DNA of 64,000 nt from Shinella kummerowiae (GTDB lineage: Bacteria > Pseudomonadota > Alphaproteobacteria > Rhizobiales > Rhizobiaceae): the NCBI RefSeq assembly GCF_009827055.1, contig NZ_WUMK01000005.1:62001-126000 (forward strand). The letters run 5' to 3'. Shown piece after piece: positions 56,323 through 64,000 of this stretch. Numbering within the stretch: position 1 is the first letter of the stretch; each line of letters opens with the position of its first letter. The position numbers and the translations under genes were made by a program. The notes below the pieces were generated by a model that ran no database searches, was not told the DNA's origin, and worked only from the letters and a program-made list of their open reading frames with translations.

Positions 56323-57597
56323 ATGGAACTTCCGATGAACCAGATGTCCACGATCACCGTCACCGCCAACCGGCGCACCTATCCCTGGCCGAACGTCCCG
56401 GCGATTGCCATCTGCCTGGACGGCTGCGAGCCGGCCTATCTCGACGAGGCCATCAAGGCGGGCCTGATGCCGACACTCGCGCGCATCCGCAAGACGGGCA
56501 CGGAAAGGACCGCGCTCAGCGTAATCCCGAGCTTTACCAACCCCAACAACCTCTCCATCGCCACCGGCCGGCCGCCTTCGATCCACGGCATCTGCGGCAA
56601 CTATCTCTACGAGCCGGCGACCGGCAAGGAAGTGATGATGAACGACCCGCGGTTCCTCCGCGCGCCAACCGTCTTCAAGGCCTTTTATGATGCCGGCGCC
56701 CGCGTTGCCGTGGTGACGGCCAAGGACAAGCTGCGGGCGTTGCTCGGTCATGGCCTGAAATTCGACGAAGGCCGTGCGGTCTGCTTCTCCTCCGAAAAAT
56801 CCGACACCTCGACCAAGGCGGAACACGGTATCGACAATGCGTCGGCCTGGCTCGGCCGCCCCGTGCCCGAAGTCTATTCCGCTGAGCTCTCGGAGTTCGT
56901 CTTTGCCGCGGGTGTCAAGCTCCTCAAGGAGTTCCGTCCGGACGTCATGTATCTGACGACCACCGATTATGTGCAGCACAAATATGCCCCGGGCGTGAAG
57001 CAGGCGAACGATTTCTACGAGATGTTCGACAAGTACCTGACCGAACTCGATGCCCTCGGTGCGGCGATCGTTGTCACCGCCGATCACGGCATGAAACCGA
57101 AGCACAAGGCGGACGGAACGCCCGACGTCATCTACGTGCAGGACCTGCTCGACCAATGGCTCGGCAAGGATGCGGCGCGTGTCATCCTGCCGATCACCGA
57201 TCCCTATGTCGTGCACCACGGCGCGCTCGGCTCGTTTGCCACGGCGTACCTGCCTGAGGGCACCGACAAGGAGGAGATCATCGAGCGGCTGCAGGCAATC
57301 GAGGGCATCGACGTCGTCCTGTCCCGCCCGGAAGCCTGCATCCGTTTCGAGCTGCCCGATGACCGCATCGGCGACATCGTGCTTGTCTCGTCGGAGAACA
57401 AGACCCTCGGCACCAGCGAGCATCGGCATGACCTTGCCGCCTTGAACGAGCCGCTGCGCTCGCACGGCGGCCTCACGGAGCAGGAAGTGCCCTTCATAGC
57501 CAACCGCACGCTGCCGGAGCTTTTGTCAGCTGGCACATTGCGCAATTTCGATGCTTTCTACTACGCGCTCGTCGCAGCCGCGCAGCCGGCAAAATAG
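56323..57597 (+). CDS. phnA: Phosphonoacetate hydrolase
   Basis: PhnA cleaves phosphonoacetate to acetate and phosphate in the alkaline-phosphatase superfamily. The 424-residue protein has [11 protein letters not shown], the nucleophile threonine in [13 protein letters not shown] (residue 72 here), [22 protein letters not shown] and VHHGALGS, all metal-site blocks. A second ATG at 56335, four codons in, would number the nucleophile 68 as in the Sinorhizobium enzyme, so that start is a real alternative. The order W-A-Y matches the rhizobial pathway. Confidence 0.95.
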   Translation: MELPMNQMSTITVTANRRTYPWPNVPAIAICLDGCEPAYLDEAIKAGLMPTLARIRKTGTERTALSVIPSFTNPNNLSIATGRPPSIHGICGNYLYEPATGKEVMMNDPRFLRAPTVFKAFYDAGARVAVVTAKDKLRALLGHGLKFDEGRAVCFSSEKSDTSTKAEHGIDNASAWLGRPVPEVYSAELSEFVFAAGVKLLKEFRPDVMYLTTTDYVQHKYAPGVKQANDFYEMFDKYLTELDALGAAIVVTADHGMKPKHKADGTPDVIYVQDLLDQWLGKDAARVILPITDPYVVHHGALGSFATAYLPEGTDKEEIIERLQAIEGIDVVLSRPEACIRFELPDDRIGDIVLVSSENKTLGTSEHRHDLAALNEPLRSHGGLTEQEVPFIANRTLPELLSAGTLRNFDAFYYALVAAAQPAK

Positions 57598-57607
57598 GGA
57601 GCGAACA

Positions 57608-59062
57608 ATGACAAAGGTGGAAACGACATTCGCGATCCGTCACGAGCCGATGCGAATTGCCGGCAAAATGGTCGATACCGAAGGTGTGGTTGAGGTGCAC
57701 TACCCCTGGAACGATGCCGTCATCGGCACCGTTCCAGCCGGCAATGCGGAACACGCCCGCAGGGCTTTCGAGATCGCTGCCGCCTACCAGCCGAAGCTGA
57801 CGCGCTACGAGCGCCAGCGCATTCTCCTGAAGGCCGCCGAACTGCTGGTCGCCCGCAAGGAGGAGATTTCAGACCTCATCACGCTGGAGCTCGGTATTTC
57901 CAAGCAGGATTCCCTCTATGAGGTCGGGCGCGCCTTCGATGTGTTCACGCTGTCGGGCCAGATGTGCATCCATGACGATGGTGAAATCTTCTCCTGCGAC
58001 CTCACGCCCCACGGCAAGCAGCGCAAGATCTTCACCACCCGCGAGCCGTTGACCGCCATCTCGGCGATTACCCCCTTCAACCACCCGCTCAACATGGTGG
58101 CGCACAAGGTGGCGCCGGCAATCGCCACCAACAATTGCGTGGTGCTGAAGCCGACCGAGTTGACGCCGATGACGGCTTTGGTCCTCGCCGACATTCTCTA
58201 CGAGGCCGGCCTGCCGCCGGAAATGCTCTCCGTCGTCACGGGCTGGCCGAGCGATATCGGCATGGAAATGATCACCAACCCGAACTTCGATCTGATCACC
58301 TTCACCGGCAGCGTGCCGGTCGGCAAGCTGATCGCGACGCATGCGCATTACAAGCGCCAGATCCTTGAACTGGGCGGCAACGACCCGCTGATCATCCTCA
58401 ACGACCTGTCGGATGATGATCTCGCGCGAGCGGCAGACCTTGCGGTCGCGGGTGCCACGAAAAATTCCGGCCAGCGCTGCACGGCGGTCAAGCGCATCCT
58501 CTGCCAGGAGCGTGTGGCTGACCGCTTCGTGCCGCTCGTGCTGGAACGGGCGAAGAAGCTCAGGTTCGGCGATCCCATGGACCGGACGACGGACCTCGGC
58601 ACGGTCGTGCATGCCAAGGCTGCGGAAGTGTTCGAGCGCCGCGTGCACAAGGCGGCCGAGGAGGGCGCGCAGATTCTCTATGATCCCGGTCGGCGCGGTG
58701 CGCTGTTGCCACCTGTCGTCGTCGATCACGTTTCCCACGCGAGCGAGCTGGTGATGGAGGAGACCTTCGCGCCGATCATCCCGATCGTCCGCGCGCCGGA
58801 TGATGACGACGCGCTGATCGCGCTTTCGAATTCGACGGCCTTCGGCCTGTCCTCTGGGGTCTGCACCAACGACTTCCGCCGCATGCAGAAATACATTGCC
58901 GGTCTGAAGGTGGGAACGGTCAACATCTGGGAGGTGCCGGGCTACCGCATCGAGATGAGCCCCTTCGGCGGGATCAAGGATTCCGGCAACGGTTACAAGG
59001 AAGGCGTGATCGAAGCCATGAAGAGCTTCACCAATGTGAAAACCTTCTCCCTGCCCTGGTGA
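57608..59062 (+). CDS. phnY: Phosphonoacetaldehyde dehydrogenase
   Basis: PhnY oxidises phosphonoacetaldehyde to phosphonoacetate with NAD+. The 484-residue aldehyde dehydrogenase has the ELGGNDP glutamate at 254, catalytic cysteine 291 in GQRCTAVK and asparagine 157 in the ITPFNHPLN motif. The cysteine number agrees with Sinorhizobium PhnY. ATG 57608 begins ten bases after phnA; the earlier open frame overlaps phnA. It ends in a strong terminator, so the importer genes downstream form a separate transcript. Confidence 0.95.
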   Translation: MTKVETTFAIRHEPMRIAGKMVDTEGVVEVHYPWNDAVIGTVPAGNAEHARRAFEIAAAYQPKLTRYERQRILLKAAELLVARKEEISDLITLELGISKQDSLYEVGRAFDVFTLSGQMCIHDDGEIFSCDLTPHGKQRKIFTTREPLTAISAITPFNHPLNMVAHKVAPAIATNNCVVLKPTELTPMTALVLADILYEAGLPPEMLSVVTGWPSDIGMEMITNPNFDLITFTGSVPVGKLIATHAHYKRQILELGGNDPLIILNDLSDDDLARAADLAVAGATKNSGQRCTAVKRILCQERVADRFVPLVLERAKKLRFGDPMDRTTDLGTVVHAKAAEVFERRVHKAAEEGAQILYDPGRRGALLPPVVVDHVSHASELVMEETFAPIIPIVRAPDDDDALIALSNSTAFGLSSGVCTNDFRRMQKYIAGLKVGTVNIWEVPGYRIEMSPFGGIKDSGNGYKEGVIEAMKSFTNVKTFSLPW

Positions 59063-59098
59063 TCCGACGTCGTTCCCCCCGCGGGATCACCCATTCCG

Positions 59099-59119
59099 GG
59101 AGCCGCTTCGTGCGGCTCC
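59099..59119 (+). terminator. Rho-independent terminator after phnY
   Basis: GGAGCCGC (59099-59106) pairs with GCGGCTCC (59112-59119) around TTCGT, followed by TTTTTTATT. This is a textbook terminator closing phnWAY. Confidence 0.9.
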
Positions 59120-59210
59120 TTTTTTATTGCCTGAGCGTGGGGCAGGCCATGCCGATTGCGGTGGCAGACATTGCGTGCCTGCCTGTTTTAGTGGCAAAAA
59201 TCTATAGGTT

Positions 59211-59228
59211 TTATCTTTCGAATGATAA
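59211..59228. promoter_or_regulatory. Near-palindrome upstream of aepX
   Basis: TTATCTTTCGAATGATAA is an 18-bp palindrome with two mismatched positions. It contains CGAATGAT (59219-59226), which differs at one base from the CGAACGAT element near phnW and the Na/Pi gene. The surrounding 59180-59260 is AT-rich, in contrast to the rest of the window, as expected for a promoter. Nothing else was found between 59120 and 59358. Confidence 0.5.
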
Positions 59229-59358
59229 GAATAATAAATTTTACTTACTGAAAACCGATGCGCAGAATGCCTCCTGAAGCCGATCATACAAGGGCGACGC
59301 CTAGATCGCCCGCCGTGCTTCCCCGGTTTTTCCAGGCCTTCAGAGGAGATTTTCAATC

Positions 59359-60381
59359 ATGAACAAACGCATGCTGTTTTTGCTGGCCGGCGCCATGTCC
59401 GCCGTGCTTCCCGCCATTGCTTTCGCTGAAACCCAACTCACCGTCTATACCGCGGTCGAAGCCGTCGACCTCGACCGCTACAAGGCGACCTTCGAGAAAG
59501 CCCACCCCGATATCAAGATCAACTGGGTGCGCGACTCCACCGGTATCATGACCGCCAAGCTGCTTGCCGAAAAGGACAACCCGCAGGCCGACGTCGTCTG
59601 GGGCCTTGCCGCGACATCGCTGCTTCTCCTCAAGACCGAAGGCATGCTGGAGGCCTATGAGCCGAAGGATGTTGCGGCGCTGGACAAGAAGTTCGTCGAC
59701 AAGGATACGCCGCCGAGCTGGGTCGGCATGGACGCCTATGTCGCGGCGCTCTGCTACAACACCGTGGAAGGCGAGAAGCTCGGCCTCAAGGCGCCGACGA
59801 GCTGGGACGACCTGACCAAGCCGGAATACAAGGGCCATATCGTGATGCCGAACCCGGCCTCGTCAGGCACCGGTTTCCTCGACGTCTCGGGCTGGATGCA
59901 GATGTGGGGCGACGAGAAGGCCTGGTCCTTCATGGACAAGCTCCATGAGAACATTTCGGCCTACACGCATTCCGGCTCGAAACCCTGCAAGATGGCTGGT
60001 GCCGGCGAGGCCGTCATCGGCGTGTCGTTCGAGTTTCCGGGCGCCAAGGCCAAGAGCGCCGGTGCGCCGATTGACATCATCTTCCCGTCCGAAGGATCGG
60101 GCTGGGAAGCGGAGGCGACGGCCATCATCGCCGGAACGGCGAACCTCGATGCCGCCAAGACCCTGGTCGACTGGTCGGTCACCCGGGAAGCCAACGAGAT
60201 GTACAATGCGGGCTATGCCGTCGTTGCCTATCCCGGCGTCGCCAAGCAGGTCGAGCATCTGCCATCCGACATCGCCTCTAAGATGATCGACAACGACTTC
60301 GAATGGGCCGCGAACAACCGTGGCGCCATCCTCAAGGAATGGCAGAAGCGCTACGACGCGAAGTCGGAACCCAAGAGCTGA
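59359..60381 (+). CDS. aepX: 2-aminoethylphosphonate ABC transporter substrate-binding protein
   Basis: The 340-residue periplasmic binding protein has a Sec signal peptide (about residues 1-23, AIAFAE) and an iron/spermidine-type Fbp fold: TVYTAVEAVDLDRYKATFEKAHP, DVVWGLAATSLLLLKTEGMLE, and MPNPASSGTGFLDVSG. It belongs to the group known to bind 2-aminoethylphosphonate, called AepX or PhnS-like. GAGGAG-like sequence (agaggagatttt) precedes the ATG. The next two genes supply ATPase and permease, so substrate is assigned mainly from the linked phnWAY operon. Confidence 0.88.
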   Translation: MNKRMLFLLAGAMSAVLPAIAFAETQLTVYTAVEAVDLDRYKATFEKAHPDIKINWVRDSTGIMTAKLLAEKDNPQADVVWGLAATSLLLLKTEGMLEAYEPKDVAALDKKFVDKDTPPSWVGMDAYVAALCYNTVEGEKLGLKAPTSWDDLTKPEYKGHIVMPNPASSGTGFLDVSGWMQMWGDEKAWSFMDKLHENISAYTHSGSKPCKMAGAGEAVIGVSFEFPGAKAKSAGAPIDIIFPSEGSGWEAEATAIIAGTANLDAAKTLVDWSVTREANEMYNAGYAVVAYPGVAKQVEHLPSDIASKMIDNDFEWAANNRGAILKEWQKRYDAKSEPKS

Positions 60382-60463
60382 TTCTGATCGACCGGGCGGG
60401 GTGCGTTCGCACTCCGCCCTTCGCATTCTCGACCCATTGCCTGACAGCCAGCGGAGCTTGCAG

Positions 60464-61636
60464 ATGAGACATGCCATGTCGATCGAACCGACACCCGTAA
60501 GCAATGCCCGCGGCGCCGAAGAGGCGCATACGCCGTCGCCCTATCTGGAAATCACCGATCTCTGGAAAAGCTACGGCGATTTCGTTGCATTGCGCGACAT
60601 CTCGCTCACCATTGCGAAGGGCGAATTCATCTGTTTTCTCGGCCCGTCGGGCTGCGGCAAGACGACCCTGCTGCGGGCGATTGCCGGCCTTGATCTCCAG
60701 ACGCACGGCACCATCCTGCAAGGTAATCGCAATATCTCGACCCTGCCGGCGTCCCGGCGTGACTACGGCATCGTCTTCCAGTCCTATGCGCTCTTCCCGA
60801 ACCTGACCATCGAGCAGAACATTGCCTTTGGACTGGAAAATACGGGCCGCCCGAAACCGGAGATCGCCTCCCGCGTCGCCGAGCTTCTGGCAATGGTCGG
60901 TCTTTCGGCGCAGGGCAAGAAATATCCCGCCCAGCTTTCCGGCGGCCAGCAGCAGCGCATAGCACTTGCCCGCGCGATCGCGATTTCGCCTGGCCTGCTT
61001 CTGCTCGACGAGCCGCTTTCGGCGCTCGATGCAAAGGTGCGCGTGCACCTGCGCCACGAGATCAAGGCGCTGCAACGCAAGCTTGGCGTAACGACCATCA
61101 TGGTGACGCACGACCAGGAGGAAGCGCTTGCCATGGCCGACCGGATCGTCGTCATGAACCACGGAGTAATCGAACAGGTCGGCTCACCGACGGAAATATA
61201 CCGGCATCCCCGCACCCTGTTCGTTGCCGACTTCATCGGCGAGACCAACCAGTTTCCGGGCAAGGTGCTGCCGGATGGCCAGATCGAGATCGGTCATTCG
61301 GCCTTCTGTTGTGCGACGGAGGGCTTTGCGGCGGACGATATCGTGACAGCCGTTGTGCGTCCGGTCGATATCATCCCGCACGGCGCCGATGCGCATGCCG
61401 TCAACGCGGTCGACCGACCTGCGACGCCGCAGAACCTTATCGATGCCGAAGTGCGGGAGATGGAGTTCCTCGGCATGTTCTGGCGCACGCGACTGACCGC
61501 GCCACGGCTCGGTGAGCGTTCACTCGTCGCCGACTTCTCCGTCAATGCGGTCCGGCGCCTCAGCATCGAGACGGGTGCCGTCATCCAGGTGGAAATCCCC
61601 CGCGAACGCCTGCTGCTCTTTCCGAGAGGTGCGTGA
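60464..61636 (+). CDS. aepV: 2-aminoethylphosphonate ABC transporter ATPase
   Basis: The 390-residue ATPase has Walker A LGPSGCGKTTLLR, the Q-loop IVFQSYALFPNLT, signature LSGGQQQRIALARAI, Walker B LLLLDEPLSALDAK and the H-loop TIMVTHDQEEAL. A C-terminal TOBE-like domain of about 120 residues follows. ATG 60464 has GGAG upstream; the frame opens earlier inside aepX. The sequence and length suit the phosphonate/spermidine-type importers. Its stop overlaps the next gene start. Confidence 0.92.
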   Translation: MRHAMSIEPTPVSNARGAEEAHTPSPYLEITDLWKSYGDFVALRDISLTIAKGEFICFLGPSGCGKTTLLRAIAGLDLQTHGTILQGNRNISTLPASRRDYGIVFQSYALFPNLTIEQNIAFGLENTGRPKPEIASRVAELLAMVGLSAQGKKYPAQLSGGQQQRIALARAIAISPGLLLLDEPLSALDAKVRVHLRHEIKALQRKLGVTTIMVTHDQEEALAMADRIVVMNHGVIEQVGSPTEIYRHPRTLFVADFIGETNQFPGKVLPDGQIEIGHSAFCCATEGFAADDIVTAVVRPVDIIPHGADAHAVNAVDRPATPQNLIDAEVREMEFLGMFWRTRLTAPRLGERSLVADFSVNAVRRLSIETGAVIQVEIPRERLLLFPRGA

Positions 61637-61638
61637 GG

Positions 61639-63654
61639 ATGAACATCGATCTTGAAGCACCCTACCTGCCGCTCGTCGGAAAGCGACTGCGGCAGGAATC
61701 GTCCCGCGACGACCGCATCAAGCTCGGCCTGATGGCCGTGATCGGGCTCTATCTGGTCGTCGCCCTCGGTGCGCCGCTCTTCATCATGCTTTCGAAATCC
61801 CTATCGACCTACCGCTTTGATCTCGCCGCCTTCGAATTCCAGGTGAGCGACGAAACGGGCACGAACTGGGGCCCCGTCGTCGCCGCTGATGCGCTCAACC
61901 AGAAGCTCGGCGTCGTAACGGACGAAGAGCTTGTCAGCAGTTCCGATGGGCGCCTCGCTGCGACCAAGTTCTTCCCGGATTTCAGCTTCCGCAGCCCCGT
62001 GCATTACCGCATTCGTGGCACGACCGCCGATGCTGCCTTTCTCGCCGGCCCGACGCTGGAGAAGGGGACGGAATGGCGGGATTACGATTCCGGCACGTTC
62101 CGGCGTGTCGTGTTGCGGCCGGCGAGCAGCCTTGGTCTTGAAAACTTCAAGACCTATTTCTCGACCCCCGCCCTGGCTCGCTCCATCTACAATTCCGTGC
62201 TGATGGCGGCGATCAGCACCGTGGTGACGATCTCCGTTGCCTTCGCGCTCGCCTATGGGCTGACACGCAGCTGCATGCCGCTGAAAGGGCTTTTTCGTGG
62301 CATCCTGACGATCCCGATCCTCGTGCCGTCACTGCTACCGGGTATCGCGCTGGTCTATCTTTTCGGCAATCAGGGTGTCTTCAAAGATTGGCTGATGGGC
62401 TACTCCATCTATGGTCCGATCGGCATCGTGATCGGCTCGGTCTTCTTCACGCTGCCGCATGCCTTCCTCATCATCCTGACGGCGCTGTCCATTGCCGATG
62501 CGCGACACTACGAGGCCGCGACATCGCTGAAGGCCAGTAAATGGCGCACCTTCACCACCGTCACGGTGCCGGGCGCGCGGTTTGGCATCGTCTCCGCCGC
62601 CTTCGTCGTCTTCACACTGGTGATCACCGATTTCGGCCTGCCAAAGGTGATCGGCGGGCAATACAGCATGCTCGCCGTCGATATCTACAAGCAGGTGATC
62701 GGCCAGCAGAATTTCGAAATGGGGGCGGTGGTTTCCGTCATCCTGCTCGTGCCGGCAATCCTAGCCTTCGCCGTCGACCGGCGCATGCAGAAGCGGCAGG
62801 TGGCGCTGCTATCGGCTCGCGCCGTGCCCTATGCGCCAAAACCCAACGCCGGCATGGACAGAATCTGCTTCGGCTTCGCGTGCCTGGTCAGCCTCTTCAT
62901 CCTCGGCATGATTGCCATGTGCCAGATCGCGGCGCTCGTAAAATTCTGGCCCTATGACCTGACGCTGACGACGAAGAATTTTGCTTTCGACCTGATGGAT
63001 GGCGGCGGCTGGGCGGCCTATGGCAACTCGATCAAGCTGGCATTGCTGACGGCACTCTTCGGTTCGCTCGTCGTCTTCGCCGGCGCCTACATGGTGGAGA
63101 AGACGGATGGCTTCCGCTTCGGCCGCAGCCTCTTCCACTTCCTGGCGATGATGCCCATGGCTGTGCCGGGCATGGTGCTCGGCCTCGCCTACATCTTCTT
63201 TTTCAACAATCCCGCCAACCCGCTGAACTCGATCTACGGAACGATGGCGATCCTCGTGATCTGTACCGTGACGCATTTCTACACGGTCGCGCATCTGACG
63301 GCACTGACCGCGCTGAAGCAGATGGATCCGGAGTTTGAATCCGTCGCGTCCTCGCTGAAGCAGCCGTTCCACAGGCTGTTCTTCCGGGTCACTGTGCCGG
63401 TCTGCCTGCCGGCGATCCTCAACATCGCGATCTATCTGTTCGTCAACGCGATGACGACGGTCTCGGCGGTGGTCTTTCTCTACTCCACCGATACCAAGCT
63501 TGCATCAGTCGCCGTGCTCAACATGGATGATGCAGGCGATATCGCACCGGCAGCGGCGATGGGCATGATGATCTTCTACACCAATGTCGCCGCCAAGCTT
63601 GTCCACGCGCTGATCGCTCGTGGCCTGTTGGCGCGCACCCAGGCGTGGCGATAG
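61639..63654 (+). CDS. aepW: 2-aminoethylphosphonate ABC transporter permease, fused double domain
   Basis: The 671-residue protein contains two permease domains in one chain. Each has an EAA-type loop: YEAATSLKASKWRTFTTVTVPGARFG in the first and FESVASSLKQPFHRLFFRVTVPVCLP in the second. After the first helix there is a hydrophilic segment of about 120 residues (about 55-175), rich in charged and aromatic residues, before permease domain one. ATG 61639 has GAGAGG nine bases upstream; GTG 61633 overlapping the aepV stop is an alternative. A single fused permease is known in this importer class. Confidence 0.9.
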   Translation: MNIDLEAPYLPLVGKRLRQESSRDDRIKLGLMAVIGLYLVVALGAPLFIMLSKSLSTYRFDLAAFEFQVSDETGTNWGPVVAADALNQKLGVVTDEELVSSSDGRLAATKFFPDFSFRSPVHYRIRGTTADAAFLAGPTLEKGTEWRDYDSGTFRRVVLRPASSLGLENFKTYFSTPALARSIYNSVLMAAISTVVTISVAFALAYGLTRSCMPLKGLFRGILTIPILVPSLLPGIALVYLFGNQGVFKDWLMGYSIYGPIGIVIGSVFFTLPHAFLIILTALSIADARHYEAATSLKASKWRTFTTVTVPGARFGIVSAAFVVFTLVITDFGLPKVIGGQYSMLAVDIYKQVIGQQNFEMGAVVSVILLVPAILAFAVDRRMQKRQVALLSARAVPYAPKPNAGMDRICFGFACLVSLFILGMIAMCQIAALVKFWPYDLTLTTKNFAFDLMDGGGWAAYGNSIKLALLTALFGSLVVFAGAYMVEKTDGFRFGRSLFHFLAMMPMAVPGMVLGLAYIFFFNNPANPLNSIYGTMAILVICTVTHFYTVAHLTALTALKQMDPEFESVASSLKQPFHRLFFRVTVPVCLPAILNIAIYLFVNAMTTVSAVVFLYSTDTKLASVAVLNMDDAGDIAPAAAMGMMIFYTNVAAKLVHALIARGLLARTQAWR

Positions 63655-63754
63655 GAGTATCCCCACGATCCTGATCCGACCGCACGGCAGTCGTTCTTGC
63701 CACGCCGGGCAATCACGACTACCGTGGGGCAGGATTAGAAAAATTAAGGGCGAC

Positions 63755-64000
63755 ATGGCCTCCGCACACTTGCCGCTGAATTGGCTTCGGGCCTTCGAGG
63801 CCGCCGGGCGGCTCGGCACCTTCGCTGGCGCCGCCGCTGAGCTGAATGTCACGCCGTCCGCCGTCTCGCAGCACATCCGCGCGCTTGAAGGCAGGCTCGG
63901 CAAGGCGCTGTTCACACGGCATGCCAATGGCGTCAGGCTGACGGTTCCGGGGCGACGTTATGCCGAGGAGCTCGGCCTGGCCTTCGCGGCGATAGATGAA
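63755..64000 (+). CDS. LysR-family regulator, GcvA-like, cut by window edge
   Basis: The first 82 codons of a LysR gene from ATG 63755 are present. They include the helix-turn-helix LGTFAGAAAELNVTPSAVSQ and the wing HIRALEGRLGKALFTRH, of the GcvA subtype that starts LPLNWLRAFEAAGRLG. The rest lies beyond the window. It points the same way as aepXVW, 100 bases after it. It may regulate the phosphonate importer or an unseen gene set. Confidence 0.85.
   Translation, partial: MASAHLPLNWLRAFEAAGRLGTFAGAAAELNVTPSAVSQHIRALEGRLGKALFTRHANGVRLTVPGRRYAEELGLAFAAIDE

Noticed and set aside
63661-63735. CCCCACG and CGTGGGG after aepW as a terminator
   Set aside because: The arms are more than 50 bases apart with no T-run. 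The second pair, ATCCTG and CAGGAT, is in an order that cannot nest with the first.

Overview
The window is a GC-rich, gene-dense stretch of an alphaproteobacterium, most likely a member of the Rhizobiaceae. The inference rests on the combination of a PhnWAY phosphonate pathway of the Sinorhizobium type, an L-arabonate dehydratase whose three cluster cysteines match the Rhizobium enzyme with a constant offset, several TRAP transporters and the general codon bias. I could not run a taxonomic search, so genus is open. No rRNA, tRNA, CRISPR, insertion sequence or phage gene was recognised.

Layout. (1) Positions 1-15,100 hold a nearly complete methylated-amine catabolic cluster: the last subunit gene of N-methylglutamate synthase (mgsC), gamma-glutamylmethylamide synthetase (gmaS), purU and folD for one-carbon folate flow, dmmDABC for dimethylamine monooxygenase, tmm for trimethylamine monooxygenase, a small PAS/chemoreceptor-like protein, tdm for TMAO demethylase, and a divergent APC permease. 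Together these convert trimethylamine to TMAO, dimethylamine, methylamine and then glutamate-bound nitrogen, with the methyl carbons captured on tetrahydrofolate. The cluster continues off the left edge. (2) An NADP-type glutamate dehydrogenase, a DUF2200 gene and an AraC-type regulator follow. The regulator is divergent from (3) a nine-gene branched-chain amino acid operon (18.4-28.5 kb) running from the 2-oxoacid dehydrogenase complex to 3-hydroxyisobutyrate dehydrogenase.

(4) From 28.8 to 35.3 kb a cassette (small ORF, RidA, TRAP DctPQM, M20 amidase, LysR) lies between two imperfect direct repeats of about 120 bp. The right repeat is a remnant of the 5' end of a small membrane-protein gene whose intact copy is at the left repeat. 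(5) A DUF2721 gene, a Cache-domain histidine kinase with a NarL-type regulator, and a second TRAP system with a twin-arginine-type binding protein occupy 35.5-41.7 kb, followed by a spermidine-synthase-like methyltransferase-fold gene.

(6) 42.6-52.3 kb is an L-arabinose module: aldose epimerase, AraFGH ABC uptake, two FadR-type GntR regulators, a sugar dehydrogenase, arabonate dehydratase and a DapA-family lyase. This is oxidative, non-phosphorylative arabinose breakdown. (7) 52.4-64 kb is a 2-aminoethylphosphonate module: LysR regulator, Na+/phosphate transporter, phnW-phnA-phnY and an aepXVW ABC importer, ending in a LysR gene cut by the window edge. Three promoters in this module share a CGAAyGAT element.

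Nothing here is a wholly unfamiliar machine. The parts most likely to be new biology are the mini-chemoreceptor inside the trimethylamine cluster, the repeat-bounded RidA/TRAP/amidase cassette, the FG-motif tail on a TRAP membrane subunit, and phosphate efflux linked to phosphonate catabolism.
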